Shown: piece after piece, positions 1 to 11,714 of the stretch
How the letters are laid out: every line of letters begins with the position of its first letter
How positions within the stretch are numbered: the first letter of the stretch is position 1
Made by a program: the position numbers and the translations under genes
The notes under the pieces: model-generated
Database searches by the model: none
Told to the model about the DNA's origin: nothing
What the model saw: only the letters and a program-made list of their open reading frames with translations
Source of the DNA: Edaphochlamys debaryana
Taxonomy: Eukaryota > Chlorophyta > Chlorophyceae > Chlamydomonadales
Direction of reading: 5' to 3'
Length of the DNA stretch: 64,000 nt
Assembly (NCBI GenBank): GCA_016858145.1
Contig: JAEHOE010000155.1
Location: forward strand, 62,001-126,000

Positions 1-282
1 ATAGCATAGAACACAGAACGGAAGGAATTTGGGAGACGCTCGGACACCGCCGGTCGCCCGATCCGGAAGTTTAGCGTCGTCGCAACACTCCCCAATTCTG
101 CGTAAATTGCATTACCAGCCGCCATTGTGTAAGCTTGCCTACGAGGCAGCTGCGGCAGCTATTGGAACTCGTGCGTATTCTTGAGCTGAAGGTGCTTAGA
201 GCTGCTTCAGAGCAGAGTACGCAAGCAAACTCAGTGCCGTAGAAGCAACGAAATCAAGCGCCAGGCCCGCGGCGCGAGCATT
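1..282 (+). other. Upstream region of lectin gene A1
   Basis: Noncoding sequence before the first ATG of A1. I see no convincing TATA box or other motif. It presumably holds the core promoter and 5' UTR of A1, which is inference from position only. Confidence 0.3.
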
Positions 283-3200
283 ATGAACACCATTCCGCCC
301 CGCCGCTCCTTGGCCCTCCTCGTTTTCGTCACCTTCTTGGCGCTAGGGGCAGAAGGTGAGGTCGTGAGGAGAAGGTCGTGCGCGGTCCGTGACATGCTTG
401 GAAGTCGGTGTGCATGCCGGCCGGCACCGCACCGTTGCCTTGGCAACGCGGTCAGCAGGGAGCTTGATGCAGGAATAATTCATGTAACTCCTGCTACGTA
501 GAGCATGACCATCCATGTCCTTCGTGCCGTCGTCATGCCGGCCACCTTTCGGTCGCTGCGAGTTCTTTCTAAGCGCTTCTTTCATCGGTTCGCATTCTAT
601 CCTACCTCGTCCCGTGCGCCCCCCCACCCGTTTCCCGTCCTTCCATGCCGCAGGGCAGCCCAGGCCCCCATCGCCCTTGCCAACACTCCCATCACCTAGG
701 CCCCCAAGCCCTCGACCGCCGCCCCCAAGCCCACGCCCGCAACCCAACCCTCGCCCGCTGCCCCCAAGCCCTCGCCCGCAACCCAGCCCTCGCCCGCTGC
801 CCCCAAGCCCTCGCCCGCAACCCAGCCCTCGCCCGCTGCCCCCGTCTCCACCCAGCCCTCGCCCACTGCCGCCATCTCCACCCAGCCCTCGCCCACTGCC
901 GCGGCTGCCGCCGCCGTCTCCACCCAGTCCAAGACCTCCACCCAGCCCAAGACCTCCTCCACGGCCTCCTTCACCTTCACCACCTCCATTGCCCCCTTCA
1001 CCGCCACCACGTCCACCGCGCCCATCACCTCCCCCTTTGCCTCCGCGACCTCCGCCCCTGCCCCCACTCCCACCAGCGACCTCCCCCCACCTGTCCATTG
1101 GGGAGCCGGGTGGCACAGAGGTATGCTTGATGATGAGTAGCTATGTCAAGTACAGTTTGAACCACCGTGTCAGCTTGCCGCATCCCTGAAGCTAGCAGGG
1201 GCAGCTGGCACTTCATGCCTGCACCGGATGAAGGAACTAGGGAACTAATTCCCCGCTCTTAAAGAGCTTCATTCCACGCACGTGCAGTCATTCGCGGTCA
1301 GACGTACACAGGCGAGTTCAGGGCCAGCCAATTGTGACTGACATGCGGCCTTTCACACGCAGGTATGCACCTTTGACAACGCGTGTACTGAGAGGTGTGG
1401 GCTCATCGCTCCAACCTCTACCAACACATGGGATAAGTCATCATACGAGGGGTTCATGGCTGCTTCACCATGCCAGGGTGAGCGAGATTAGCAAGATTGC
1501 TGTACGTATGCTGAATGCTGCATATAGGGCAATGGCGTCTTATGCTTGGTATCAACTCGTGGATGCAGTGCTGAGGTCCGACTTGTACGTGATCAATCCA
1601 TGCGTAAACGCCAAGTGCATCTGCCGCTCATTTCTATATCTCACCGAATCTGGCAGTCTAGAAGTCAGGTCTACCTGTGCAGCCACGCAGGCGGGGCCAT
1701 GGCCGGTAGGTTTTCCAGCAGCAGGCTGATCATGCTAATGGGTAAATCCTTATAGTTCCGATCGGAAGATGTATACAGCGAGCATGTACAGCAATAGTAA
1801 CGATTTCGACCATTCTGTTTGCTTTGACTTGCTTTGCGGCCCGCATGCAGTCTGCGGATTCCACTATTACTTATGCATCAAGAATAAGCAGTCGTGGCAG
1901 CACTTTCCTGCTGCGAGTGGACATTGGTGGCTACCTGGCCATAGACGAACGGCTAACAAATGGTACAATACGAACCATGTTTAATTCGTCACTGGACATC
2001 GAGACACTCCTTCACATACAAAACGGGTCATGTCCTCACAGCAGTAGTGGGGCTCCATTCCGCCTGGTAAGGGTGCACGTGGGGGTCCTCTGCAGTTAGT
2101 TGGATGCGAACTATCTAGGCATGGATGCTGTCTTTCAAACTTATCACTTACCTAGCACGCCCAACAACTCCTTGTCCAGCAACTCACAGGAATCTTGCGC
2201 CGTAGAGCCTTGCTCTCCATCACTGATGCAAATTGCGGTGCGTAAGGCTGACTTTTTGATTTGCGCGGGTCATACATACCAGAGCAAAATAGATGGATTA
2301 TCCTCTCCAACAACACCCTCATGCAGATGTGGCCATGTCTTTCGTTGATGTAAGTAAGTGTTGAGCCCTTCGGGCCTCCGTCTACTCCGTCCTATTCTTA
2401 ATTGCAAGCCCCAAGAACATTTGACCCCTCATATGCCAGGTGGGATGTGTCCGCCATACCCACAACCAGCTGTTTGTCAACAACAACAACCGAGCCCACC
2501 CGCTCCAATCTCACCTGGTGGGCATGCTCCTGCCCATTAGACGCCAGCAATACGTTTCAGCAGCATGCAACAGTAGTCATTACACTGATTTCGTCACGGG
2601 TGCCTTGCAAGAAACCAACATGCCATTTACGTTAGTTGACCCATTCGTGCAGATGGGCCCCTCACTATCAACCCTGGCGACGTGTGCTCAGCCAGTGTCA
2701 CTGGCATGTGTGCTTACCGTTGTGGCATGTACCCTGGGCCTACAGATGCCGATGAGTCATTCTGCAATCGTAAGCATCGAGCATTTCTCGCTGCAGGAGG
2801 CAGGGAGGGGACTCTTGCCCGCATGCACTCGCTCATAGAGCGCACATGCTAGGAAAAGTGAATTGCCTACGTACGGCTGATTAGTCTGATATGATATAAT
2901 GAGCTGCTGCCTCAATCCGCCGTCCAACACCTTCCTGCCACACAGGCGTGTGGTCTGACGACCGCTCCCACTTCCTGGCTCTGCTCCGTAACGGCAGCCT
3001 GGCGCTGCAGCGGGTCAGCCCACCGGAGGTGCTCATGATGACCAGTGCGCTGGTCACAGACGGAGAAGTGGTATCCCTGCGCCTAAATGCCAACGGAACG
3101 TTCGGGTGAGTAATAAGTAAAGCCATGCCATCCACATCACACAAGGCTGACATCCCTTGGATTTCTTCCCTTATGTATTGTATTGCTCGTCCACAGCATC

Positions 3201-6200
3201 TGGAGTTCCACCGCACCCCTGGCGTCCTCAGTAGCCCGGCAGCTCCCAACCCTCATTGGGCGCTCGTATCCATTGCTGGGAGATGCTGGAGACGACATGG
3301 CGAGTGTGTGGGCGAGAATGCCACGAAGCGAAAAGCAATGCGGCCCACTGTTAGGCCCGCGGCCAGCAACCGGGTTTCAGTGCGGTATCATCATGATTAA
3401 TGAGCCCTTGACCCCTGCTGTTTGTCGACCGGATATCCAATTACAGGCACCTTACTCCCTACGCGTGTCAAACGGTGGCGTTGCTGCACTTTACAATTCC
3501 TTGAACCGTCCAGTCTGGATCACCCAGCGGCGTGAGTCAAGCCGGCCTTGCTTGCTCGCACACTATTCTTAGCCAGCGGCAAGCCATGCATGCTTCGTGT
3601 GTGCATGCGAATGCGCAGGTGAGAACCTCAGCCTTGGCCCAGGAGAGGAGTGCTCACTCAACAGGACAGAAGGGTGCGATCAGCAGCGCTGTGCGCTCTT
3701 CCAGAACGAGAATCGACTAAACGTGGCCAGAGGCGCCGAGACCTACTGCAACAGTGAGCTGGGTGGGCGGCGCTGTTGAGTACCAAAAACCATTCGTTCA
3801 TCAGCGGGGAGTGCACTTATTTGCTGGCTTAGCGGGCTATCTAACTACGCCATGTAACAACTCTCCATACAACTTCATTCCCCCCTGCTGTGCTTATTAT
3901 GATCAGATCAGTACTCTCCCCTAGAGAAGTTTTCCATCCGGCTCCAGACGGATGGGAACTTTCTGTTGGTCAACATGACCAGCAACGCGGCAGTGTGGGC
4001 GTCAGGCTCCTTCATTGCCAACGCATCTGGGTTTGTCATGGCACTGAATGACAACGGAAGCTATTCGGTTTACGGAGGCAACTCAACGCTAAGCTGGGGC
4101 CTGCGCTATTCCTCCGAGGCTGTGCCGGGCAGGGGCCAACGCATCATGTACCCCATGAACGGCGGCGTGATCAACGGACCCTTCGCCATGGTGGGCACGT
4201 GGGGGTTGTGGGGGCAAGGATAATGTAGAGAGAAGCCTCCCAAGCAAGTTCATGTTTTCTATTGCTTCGTTCCAGGTTGTACGGGATGAAGGCGGATTTG
4301 AGGTACAAAACCGTTTTGGCATTCCCAGCTGGGCTTCGGTGTACCCAGGTATGTACTGCTTGAGGATGGTAGATGCATGGCGGCTCGAGCCAGCACAACG
4401 TCAGGTAGCCGTTTTAGTGTTGACATTGGCCCGTACGACATCAGTCGCGCAAGCAAAGGAGCTCATGCATCCCGCCCTGCTATCATGCATGCAGCCGGCC
4501 CCCTCACTTTCACCGCAAGCTGCACCGCTCTGCGCAACGAGAGCTGTCGGCTGCAGTGCGGCCTGTTTCAGGGGATTGCGGGTGACGCCGACGACAGATG
4601 CAACAGTGAGCTGGGCCCTCATCATCGCATCCTGCTCGTCTAATCCTGGGCTGTCAGGTCGGTTGTTGCTAGGTGTCGACCCACTGACCCGCCCTGCCTG
4701 CTGCTCCCTCCCAGGCCTGTGGTCTCCCAACCGGGCGCACGTCCTGATGCTACGCAGCGATGGATCCCTGGCGCTCTTCCGCTCTAACGGCACCTCACCC
4801 CTACTGCCCGCACGCTGGGCGACTGGGCCGCGTGACGTTACAAGCGGCACCGCAGACTTCTACCTTCAAGTGGACGCCAATGGCACATGGTCCTTGTGGG
4901 GCCGCGGCTCGGGAGTGCCGTACGGCTTACGTGCCACCTCAGCGGATCCGCCAACTGTCGGACTATCGGCCAGCTTTCCGTCCAATGCGGGCATCGCCAA
5001 CGGGCCCTTCTCTCTCCACGTTCGTGACACCGGCCTGGTCGAACTGGTCAACCGTAACGGCAGCATGGCATGGCAGGGTGAGCCGGCGATCCGGTCGGGC
5101 AGACGTCCCGGCGGTCAGGTTTGCAACTAATCACAAGCAAACCGGCAAAAGCCGCCCCCCATCCTTCCCAATGCCTTGCTTGACCTCAACACCGCCTACC
5201 TCTTGATTGTATTGTCAGGATCTCCGGCCCCTGACCCGCCTTCACCTCCCTCCCCAAGCCCAAAAGTGCCACGACGCCCGCCCACGTCACCGCAAGGTGC
5301 AACCTCGACATGAAACGCACAATTATATTTTAACCACAGGACCTTTCTGGCTTATTTATCATGCTTTGTTTGACTGTAGGTGCTCCTCCGCCGCGGCCTC
5401 TTCCGTCGCCCCCGCCGCGGCCATATGCCATCCCACCCCCTCCCGTCCCCCCGCCACGGCCGCCCCCGCCACCCAACTCCGCCATCCCACCCCCTCCCGT
5501 CCCCCCGCCGCGGCCGCCCCCGCCACCCAACTCAAGCATCTCACCTCCTCCCGTCCCCCCGCCACGGCCACCACCGCCACCGAACTCCACCATCCCACCC
5601 CCTCCCGTTCCCCCGCCACGGCCGCCCCCGCCACCCAACTCCACCATTCCACCCCCTCCCGTCCCCCCGCCGCGGCCGCCCCCGCCACCCAACTCCACCA
5701 TTCCACCTCCTCCCGTCCCCCCGCCGCGGCCGCCCCTGCCACCCAACTCCACCATCCCACGTCCTCCCGTTCCCCCGCCACGGCCGCCCCCGCCACCCAA
5801 CTCCACCATTCCACCCCCTCCCGTCCCCCCGCCGCGGCCGCCCCCCGACACCCAACTCCACCATTCCACCCCCTCCCGTCCCCCCGCCGCGGCCGTCCCC
5901 GCCACCCAACTCCTCCATCCCACCTCCTCCCGTCCCCCCGCCGCGGCCGCCCCCGCCACCCAACTCCACCATTCCACCCCCTCCCCTTCCCCCGCCACGG
6001 CCGCCCCCGCCACCCAACTCCAGCATCTCACCTCCTCCCGTCCCCCCGCCACGGCCGCCCCCGCCACCCAACTCCTCCATCCCACCTCCTCCCGTCCCCC
6101 CCGCCGCGGCCCGCCCCCGCCACCCAACTCCACCATTCCACCCCCTCCCCTTCCCCCGCCACGGCCCGCCCCCGCCACCCAACTCCAGCATCTCACCTCC

Positions 6201-9200
6201 TCCCGTCCCCCCGCCACGGCCGCCCCCCACCACCCAACTCCACCATCCCACGTCCTCCCCGTTCCCCCGCCACGGCCGCCCCCGCCACTCAACTCCACCA
6301 TCCCACCCCCTCCCCTTCCCCCGCCACGGCCGCCCCCGCCACCCAACTCCGCCATCCCACCCCCTCCCGTTCCCCCGCCACGGCCGCCCCCCGCCACCCA
6401 ACTCCACCATCCCACCACCTCCCCTTCCCCCGCCACGGCCGCCCCCGCCACCCAACTCCACCATCCCACCCCCTCCCGTTCCCCCGCCACGGCCGCCCCC
6501 GCCACCCAACTCCGCCATCCCACCCCCTCCCGTTCCCCCGCCACGGCCGCCCCCGCCACCCAACTCCACCATCCCACCACCTCCCCTTCCCCCGCCACGG
6601 CCGCCCCCCGCCACCCAACTCCACCATTTCACCCCCTCCCGTCCCCCCGCCGCGGCCGCCCCCCGCCACCCCAACTCCACCATTCCACCTCCTCCCGTCC
6701 CCCCGCCGCGGCCGCCCCCCTGCCACCCAACTCCACCATCCCACGTCCTCCCGTTCCCCCGCCACGGCCGCCCCCGCCACCCAACTCCACCATTCCACCC
6801 CCTCCCGTCCCCCCCGCCGCGGGCCGCCCCCGCCACCCAACTCCACCATTCCACCCCCTCCCGTCCCCCCGCCGCGGCCGTCCCCGCCACCCAACTCCTC
6901 CATCCCACCTCCTCCCGTCCCCCCGCCGCGGCCGCCCCCGCCACCCAACTCCACCATTCCACCCCCTCCCCTTCCCCCGCCACGGCCGCCCCCGCCACCC
7001 AACTCCAGCATCTCACCTCCTCCCGTCCCCCCGCCACGGCCGCCCCCCGCCACCCAACTCCTCCATCCCACCTCCTCCCGTCCCCCCGCCGCGGCCGCCC
7101 CCGCCACCCACCTCCACCATTCCACCCCCTCCCCTTCCCCCGCCACGGCCGCCCCCGCCACCCAACTCCAGCATCTCACCTCCTCCCGTCCCCCCGCCAC
7201 GGCCGCCCCCACCACCCAACTCCACCATCCCACGTCCTCCCGTTCCCCCGCCACGGCCGCCCCCGCCACTCAACTCCACCATCCCACCCCCTCCCCTTCC
7301 CCCGCCACGGCCGCCCCCGCCACCCAACTCCGCCATCCCACCCCCTCCCGTTCCCCCGCCACGGCCGCCCCCGCCACCCAACTCCACCATCCCACCACCT
7401 CCCCTTCCCCGCCACGGCCGCCCCCGCCACCCAACTCCACCATCCCACCCCCCTCCCGTTCCCCCGCCACGGCCGCCCCCGCCACCCAACTCCGCCATCC
7501 CACCCCCTCCCGTTCCCCCGCCACGGCCGCCCCCGCCACCCAACTCCACCATTCCACCCCCTCCCGTCCCCCCGCCGCGGCCGCCCCCCGCCACCCAACT
7601 CCACCATCCCACCCCCTCCCGTCCCCCCGCCGTGGCCGCCACCGCAACAGCCGTTCCCCAATCCTCAACAACGCCCGCCCTCTCCACGACCTTCCCCCTC
7701 GCCTTCGCCCCCCAACCTGCTGCCACCCTCTCCGCGACCTCCGTCCCCGCGGCCTCGTCCTCAACCGCCGCCCCGCCCACCGCGTCCCCCATTTCCACGC
7801 CCACCTTCCCCGCCGCCCCGCCCACCGCGTCCCCCTTTCCCACCGCCCCGGCCGCCCCGGCCGCCGTATCCCTCCATATTGTAAGCGAATCAGCGCAAGG
7901 GAACTTGCATTTCACTTTGCACTGTGTGGGACCGACCAGACGGGATGACCGCGCGCGCTAAGCACGGCCCCCACCCTATTGCTTTCTTGCAGCCTGCTAC
8001 AGCCACCCCGACTTCATCTTCCTCGAGTTCAAGGACCACCTGGGCGACAACATGGCCACACTGAGCTACGGCTACAGCGGCAACTACCTCTACAACTTCA
8101 CCTCACTCGCGCAGGTGGGTGGTGGCCCGCGCGGACACAGATGGTGATGAGCGCTGGATTGGGCGGTTTCCCATGTACATTCGGGCGTGAACGCATCCTG
8201 AGCGTGTCCCGTGCTTGATTGATTGGTCCCCTCTCGCTCTCCCCTTCTGCCCACTTCTCCTGAACCCAGGCCTGCTTCGCCAACTGCACGTGCCGAGGCT
8301 TCAACACGTGGGGACGTGAGTGAAACTTAGACTGTACATGAACTGGGTGAACTAGCTAGGTGAACACACAGAGCATTGCCCTGACTGACAGACACACGGT
8401 TGCGCCTTCCCCCTTGGCCGTCCGCAGAGTGAGTGCTTCCGCCGATACCGTTACTTCCGAACACCACACGGCCCGGGGCTCAAGGCCCAGGGCCCGCACT
8501 GCTGATGAGGGCTTGCGACGTTCATTTGCTCTCTGCTGTGTGCCCGCGAGCAAGACAGACGTCGTGCCCTTATTAATACTTCTACGTGCGTCGAGCCCTC
8601 GCTAGCTCACACTGCCTGCCATTACTCCCACGCAGGCTCAAGTCCAACGTCAGCCGGGCGGCCGCCTACTCGCACATGGACTCCCCATGCCAGGGCCTGT
8701 ATGTGCGCAACCGGCCCTGCGGAGCCCCCCAGCCCAGCCCCAACCCGCCACCGAGACCCCCCAAGCCCCCCGCACCACAGCCGCCGTCGCCCAAGCCTCC
8801 CTCTCCTAGCCCTCCGTCGCCCAAGCCCCCGTCGCCGACCCCGCCCTCCCCCAAGCCGCCCTCTCCGCGGCCGCAACCTCCTCGGCCCCCCTCCCCACGG
8901 CCGCCATCCCCTGCGCCGCCCTCTCCCCGGCCACCCACTCCCTCTCCACATCCGCCCAAACCTCCCTCGCCGCCTCCGCCATCGCCAAAGCCCCCTTCTC
9001 CCCAACCCCCGTCACCCAAGCCCCCGTCTCCGACCCCGCCCTCCCCCCAAGCCGCCGTCCCCGCAGCCGCAACCTCCTCGGCCCCCCTCCCCACGGCCAC
9101 CTTCCCCTGGGCCGCCCTCTCCCCGGCCACCCGCCCCCTCTCCAACTCCGCCCAGACCGCCCTCGCCGCCTCCGCCCCTCCCCCAAGCCACCTGCCCCTC

Positions 9201-10566
9201 CGTTCCCCTCCCCCAGGCCCCCCTTCCCTCAACCGCCTGTTCCCAGGCCCCCCTCCCCGAGTCCTCCCCTCCCGTCCCCGAGGCCACCAAGCCCACAGCC
9301 GCCCTCGCCTCGCCCTCCCTCACCACCTCCACCTTCTCCCAAGCCCCCCTCGCCTGACCCTCCGTCACCGAAGCCCCCGTCACCGTTGCCGCCCTCCCCA
9401 AAGCCCCCATCTCCCAGCCCACCGAGCCCCAAGCCTCCCTCCCCTCTCCCTCAACCTCCTTCGCCCAGGCCCCCTGCTCCCTTCCCTCCCTCGCCTAGAC
9501 CTCCCTTACCAGACCCCCCGTCCCCTAAGCCGCCTTCCCCGAAGCCCCCCTCCCCCAAGCCGCCCTCTCCCCTGCCGCCATCACCGCCACTGCCACCCTC
9601 TCCTCGGCCGCCGTCGCCCTCTCCGCCCAGCCCTTCTCCACAACCGCCGAACACACCGCCACCGCCACCCCAGCACCCCCCACCGCCTCCGGCCCACCCA
9701 CCTCCGCCGCCTCCCAGCCTACCTCCGCCGCCGCCGCCGGACCTGCCGCCGCCTCCACCTCCCGACATGCCGCCGCCGCCACCTCCAAGCGTACCCCCAC
9801 CACCACCGGACATGCCGCCCCCGCCACCCCCCTCAGCCCCCCCGCCGCCTCCCCCCGAAACGCCGCCGCCACCACCCCCGCAGGCACCGCCGCCGCCGCC
9901 CCCGGAAACGCCACCACCGCCACCCCCGCAGGCACCGCCGCCGCCGCCCCCGGAAACGCCACCACCGCCGCCCCCGCAGGCACCGCCGCCGCCGCCCCCG
10001 GAAACGCCGCCACCCCTGCCCGACACGTCAGGTGAGGGAGGGCTCTCATTGCCGTGGAGCATCTCAGTCCTCCTATACAGCGACTTGCGACTTAAGATAC
10101 ACTAGATACACATGCTCGCAATCAAGAAACCCAGCCCGTTCACCTGTAACGTTGACGGGTGCGTCTGACGTACGTGTCACGCCTGCCTTGCCACGCCTGC
10201 ACAGGCCTCAAGCAAGGCGATGCCGGACAGCTGTCAGGCAGTCAGTTCCAGCAGGATGCCCCGAGCACCCAGCCTGGACAGCAGTCTTCCGATCCAACAG
10301 CCGATGCCACGGGACTGCCAGCGGAGGCTGGAGGCTCCGTGACGGCGGAGGGAGGCGGCCCCGGTATCAGCATAGCTGTCAGTACAGCGGAGGGGCAGGA
10401 GCAGGGACGGCCGTCCACTGCCGTTATCGTGGGCTGCGCTGTGGCGGCGGTGGTGGGGACTGTGGCGGCAGCCGTTGGGGGCCTGGTGGTGTGGAGGAAG
10501 TTCAGAGGCCCTCGTGGGGGCGGTGGGGGACGTGTTGTGCCCACCGGTGCTGGGCAGGTGGCCTAG
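283..10566 (+). CDS. Lectin gene A1: bulb-lectin/PAN hydroxyproline-rich type I membrane protein
   Basis: Multi-exon gene, about 22 exons. Exon 1 starts at 283 with a signal peptide ([20 protein letters not shown]). A Pro-rich exon follows (654-1120). Cys-rich exons (1363-1477, 1569-1705) precede a lectin-like exon (1851-2066). Then come Cys module 2653-2769, lectin module 2946-3105 plus 3197-3531, Cys 3619-3753, lectin 3925-4190 plus 4276-4348 ([10 protein letters not shown]), Cys 4495-4605 and lectin 4715-5077 ([11 protein letters not shown]). A Pro stalk of 54-bp repeats (5219-5296, 5379 to about 7882) leads to PAN/apple-like exons 7993-8114, 8270-8315 and the start of 8636-10031, which continues as a second Pro stalk. 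The last exon (10205-10566) encodes one transmembrane helix (about 10,420-10,495) and a short basic tail. A cell-surface or wall-facing glycan-binding receptor is inferred; the ligand is unknown. Frame changes at C-runs near 9,046 and 9,177, and several in the 54-bp array, mean the literal sequence is not one open frame. Exons between 2,067 and 2,652 are uncertain. Confidence 0.7.
5425..7625 (+). repeat. 54-bp coding minisatellite in A1 Pro stalk
   Basis: About 40 tandem 54-bp units, each encoding an 18-residue Pro repeat of the form [17 protein letters not shown]. Variant units carry SSIS, SAI or PRPPV. Many units differ by one C in runs such as gccgcccccc, so the Pro frame hops between the three frames. 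The array begins in one frame at the acceptor near 5,378 and ends in another at about 7,880. These are direct repeats with no spacers, so this is not CRISPR. Confidence 0.9.
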
Positions 10567-11714
10567 CTAGCTAGATGTGTGGTCTTCTTTTTCTGAGTCT
10601 TGATTCATCTAGCTGGTGCTGCTGAAACCCCTCACGACGTGGACAGTTGAAGCAAGCCCGTGTCATGCGTTCATCATTAATCTGACACATTATGCGCACG
10701 GTACGCAGCCATGCGTACCGCTGCTGCACTTCATGTTCTACCGTACCCCTACCCGTGCGTCTTTGTGCTCTGAAGCGCCTTCGTCCATGCATTGTGTTAT
10801 TTTTGTTAAGCGTACGCGCATGCACGGCATGCCGTAATGTATGCTGGAGGCACGTGGCCGCTTGCTGGTACGGATTGCGAAAGGACCTACCCGGCACCTA
10901 CCTGCAGACCCCTCACACTTCTACTTCCCCTCTTCTTCTTGTTACGTTTTCCGCTGCTTTAACCCCTCTGTGCGGTGACTGCACTAGTGAAGTCGGGACA
11001 TGACGTCGGGACGGGGTGACTGGCTGGCAGGGTGTGGCCATGGTCGAAAAATGCATGAGGTGGATGTGTGGACAGCACTCAGTCGGACCAAGCTGACTCA
11101 GGATGGACTGGCTTTGCCCCGCCCGGGCTTTGTTGATGGTGGCCCCAAGCGAGCTTGGATTTGATGGCACGGTGTTGCAAGCAACCCCCGGCCCGAGCGC
11201 GCCCTGCACCTGTGTGCTTGCAACACCGCCTGCCCCCCACGCACGCACGCAGCAGCCTGCCGGCATGGCCCGACTTCCTCCCAGCCTCCCCGACGTGCGG
11301 ACCGCCGGCTAGCTCCCCTGGCACGCGCGAGTCCCGCCCCGCTTTCCCCGATACATGCATCTCGCCTCGCTAGCCAACCTACCGCACCTCATGCGTAAGA
11401 GATTCTGTCCTTCTTCTTCGCCTGTGACCGTAATAATGCGCCTCTGACTATACGCTGGCCCATCGATCGCGCCTTCCTCTCGAGCACCCACGTGCAACGC
11501 AGACAAACCCCTCCCTCGCCGAATAGTCTGCCTGCCTCTCACGCACCCACGTGCGGCAGCCGTACGCATGAGCCGCTACCGCGCCCCTTCAACCGCCCCG
11601 GACCGCTGCCGGTACTGCCGGCGGCCCCAGCCCCGCGGTCCGGAGCCAGCCACGGAGCCAGCCTGCCCCCTTCCCCACTAACCCCCCGGTCCCGCTTCAA
11701 AGTTCCTCTGCGGT
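10567..11714. other. Convergent intergenic region, A1 / ARL16
   Basis: No coding exon is seen. The region lies between the 3' ends of A1 and the left ARL16 gene and presumably holds both 3' UTRs. I found no TGTAA, the usual Chlamydomonas poly(A) signal, close to the A1 stop. The mirror copy is 52,549-53,643, and a diverged third copy of parts of it flanks A3 (27,945-28,966). Confidence 0.5.

Noticed and set aside
5425..7625. Regular repeats resembling a CRISPR array
   Set aside because: Units are contiguous 54-bp (or 75-bp) tandem repeats without unique spacers, lie in coding exons, and the DNA is eukaryotic.
283..10566. Pherophorin assignment for the lectin genes
   Set aside because: The Pro stalks resemble pherophorins, but the flanking domains have bulb-lectin and PAN-like motifs and a TM helix rather than pherophorin DUF3707-type domains, as far as can be judged by eye.
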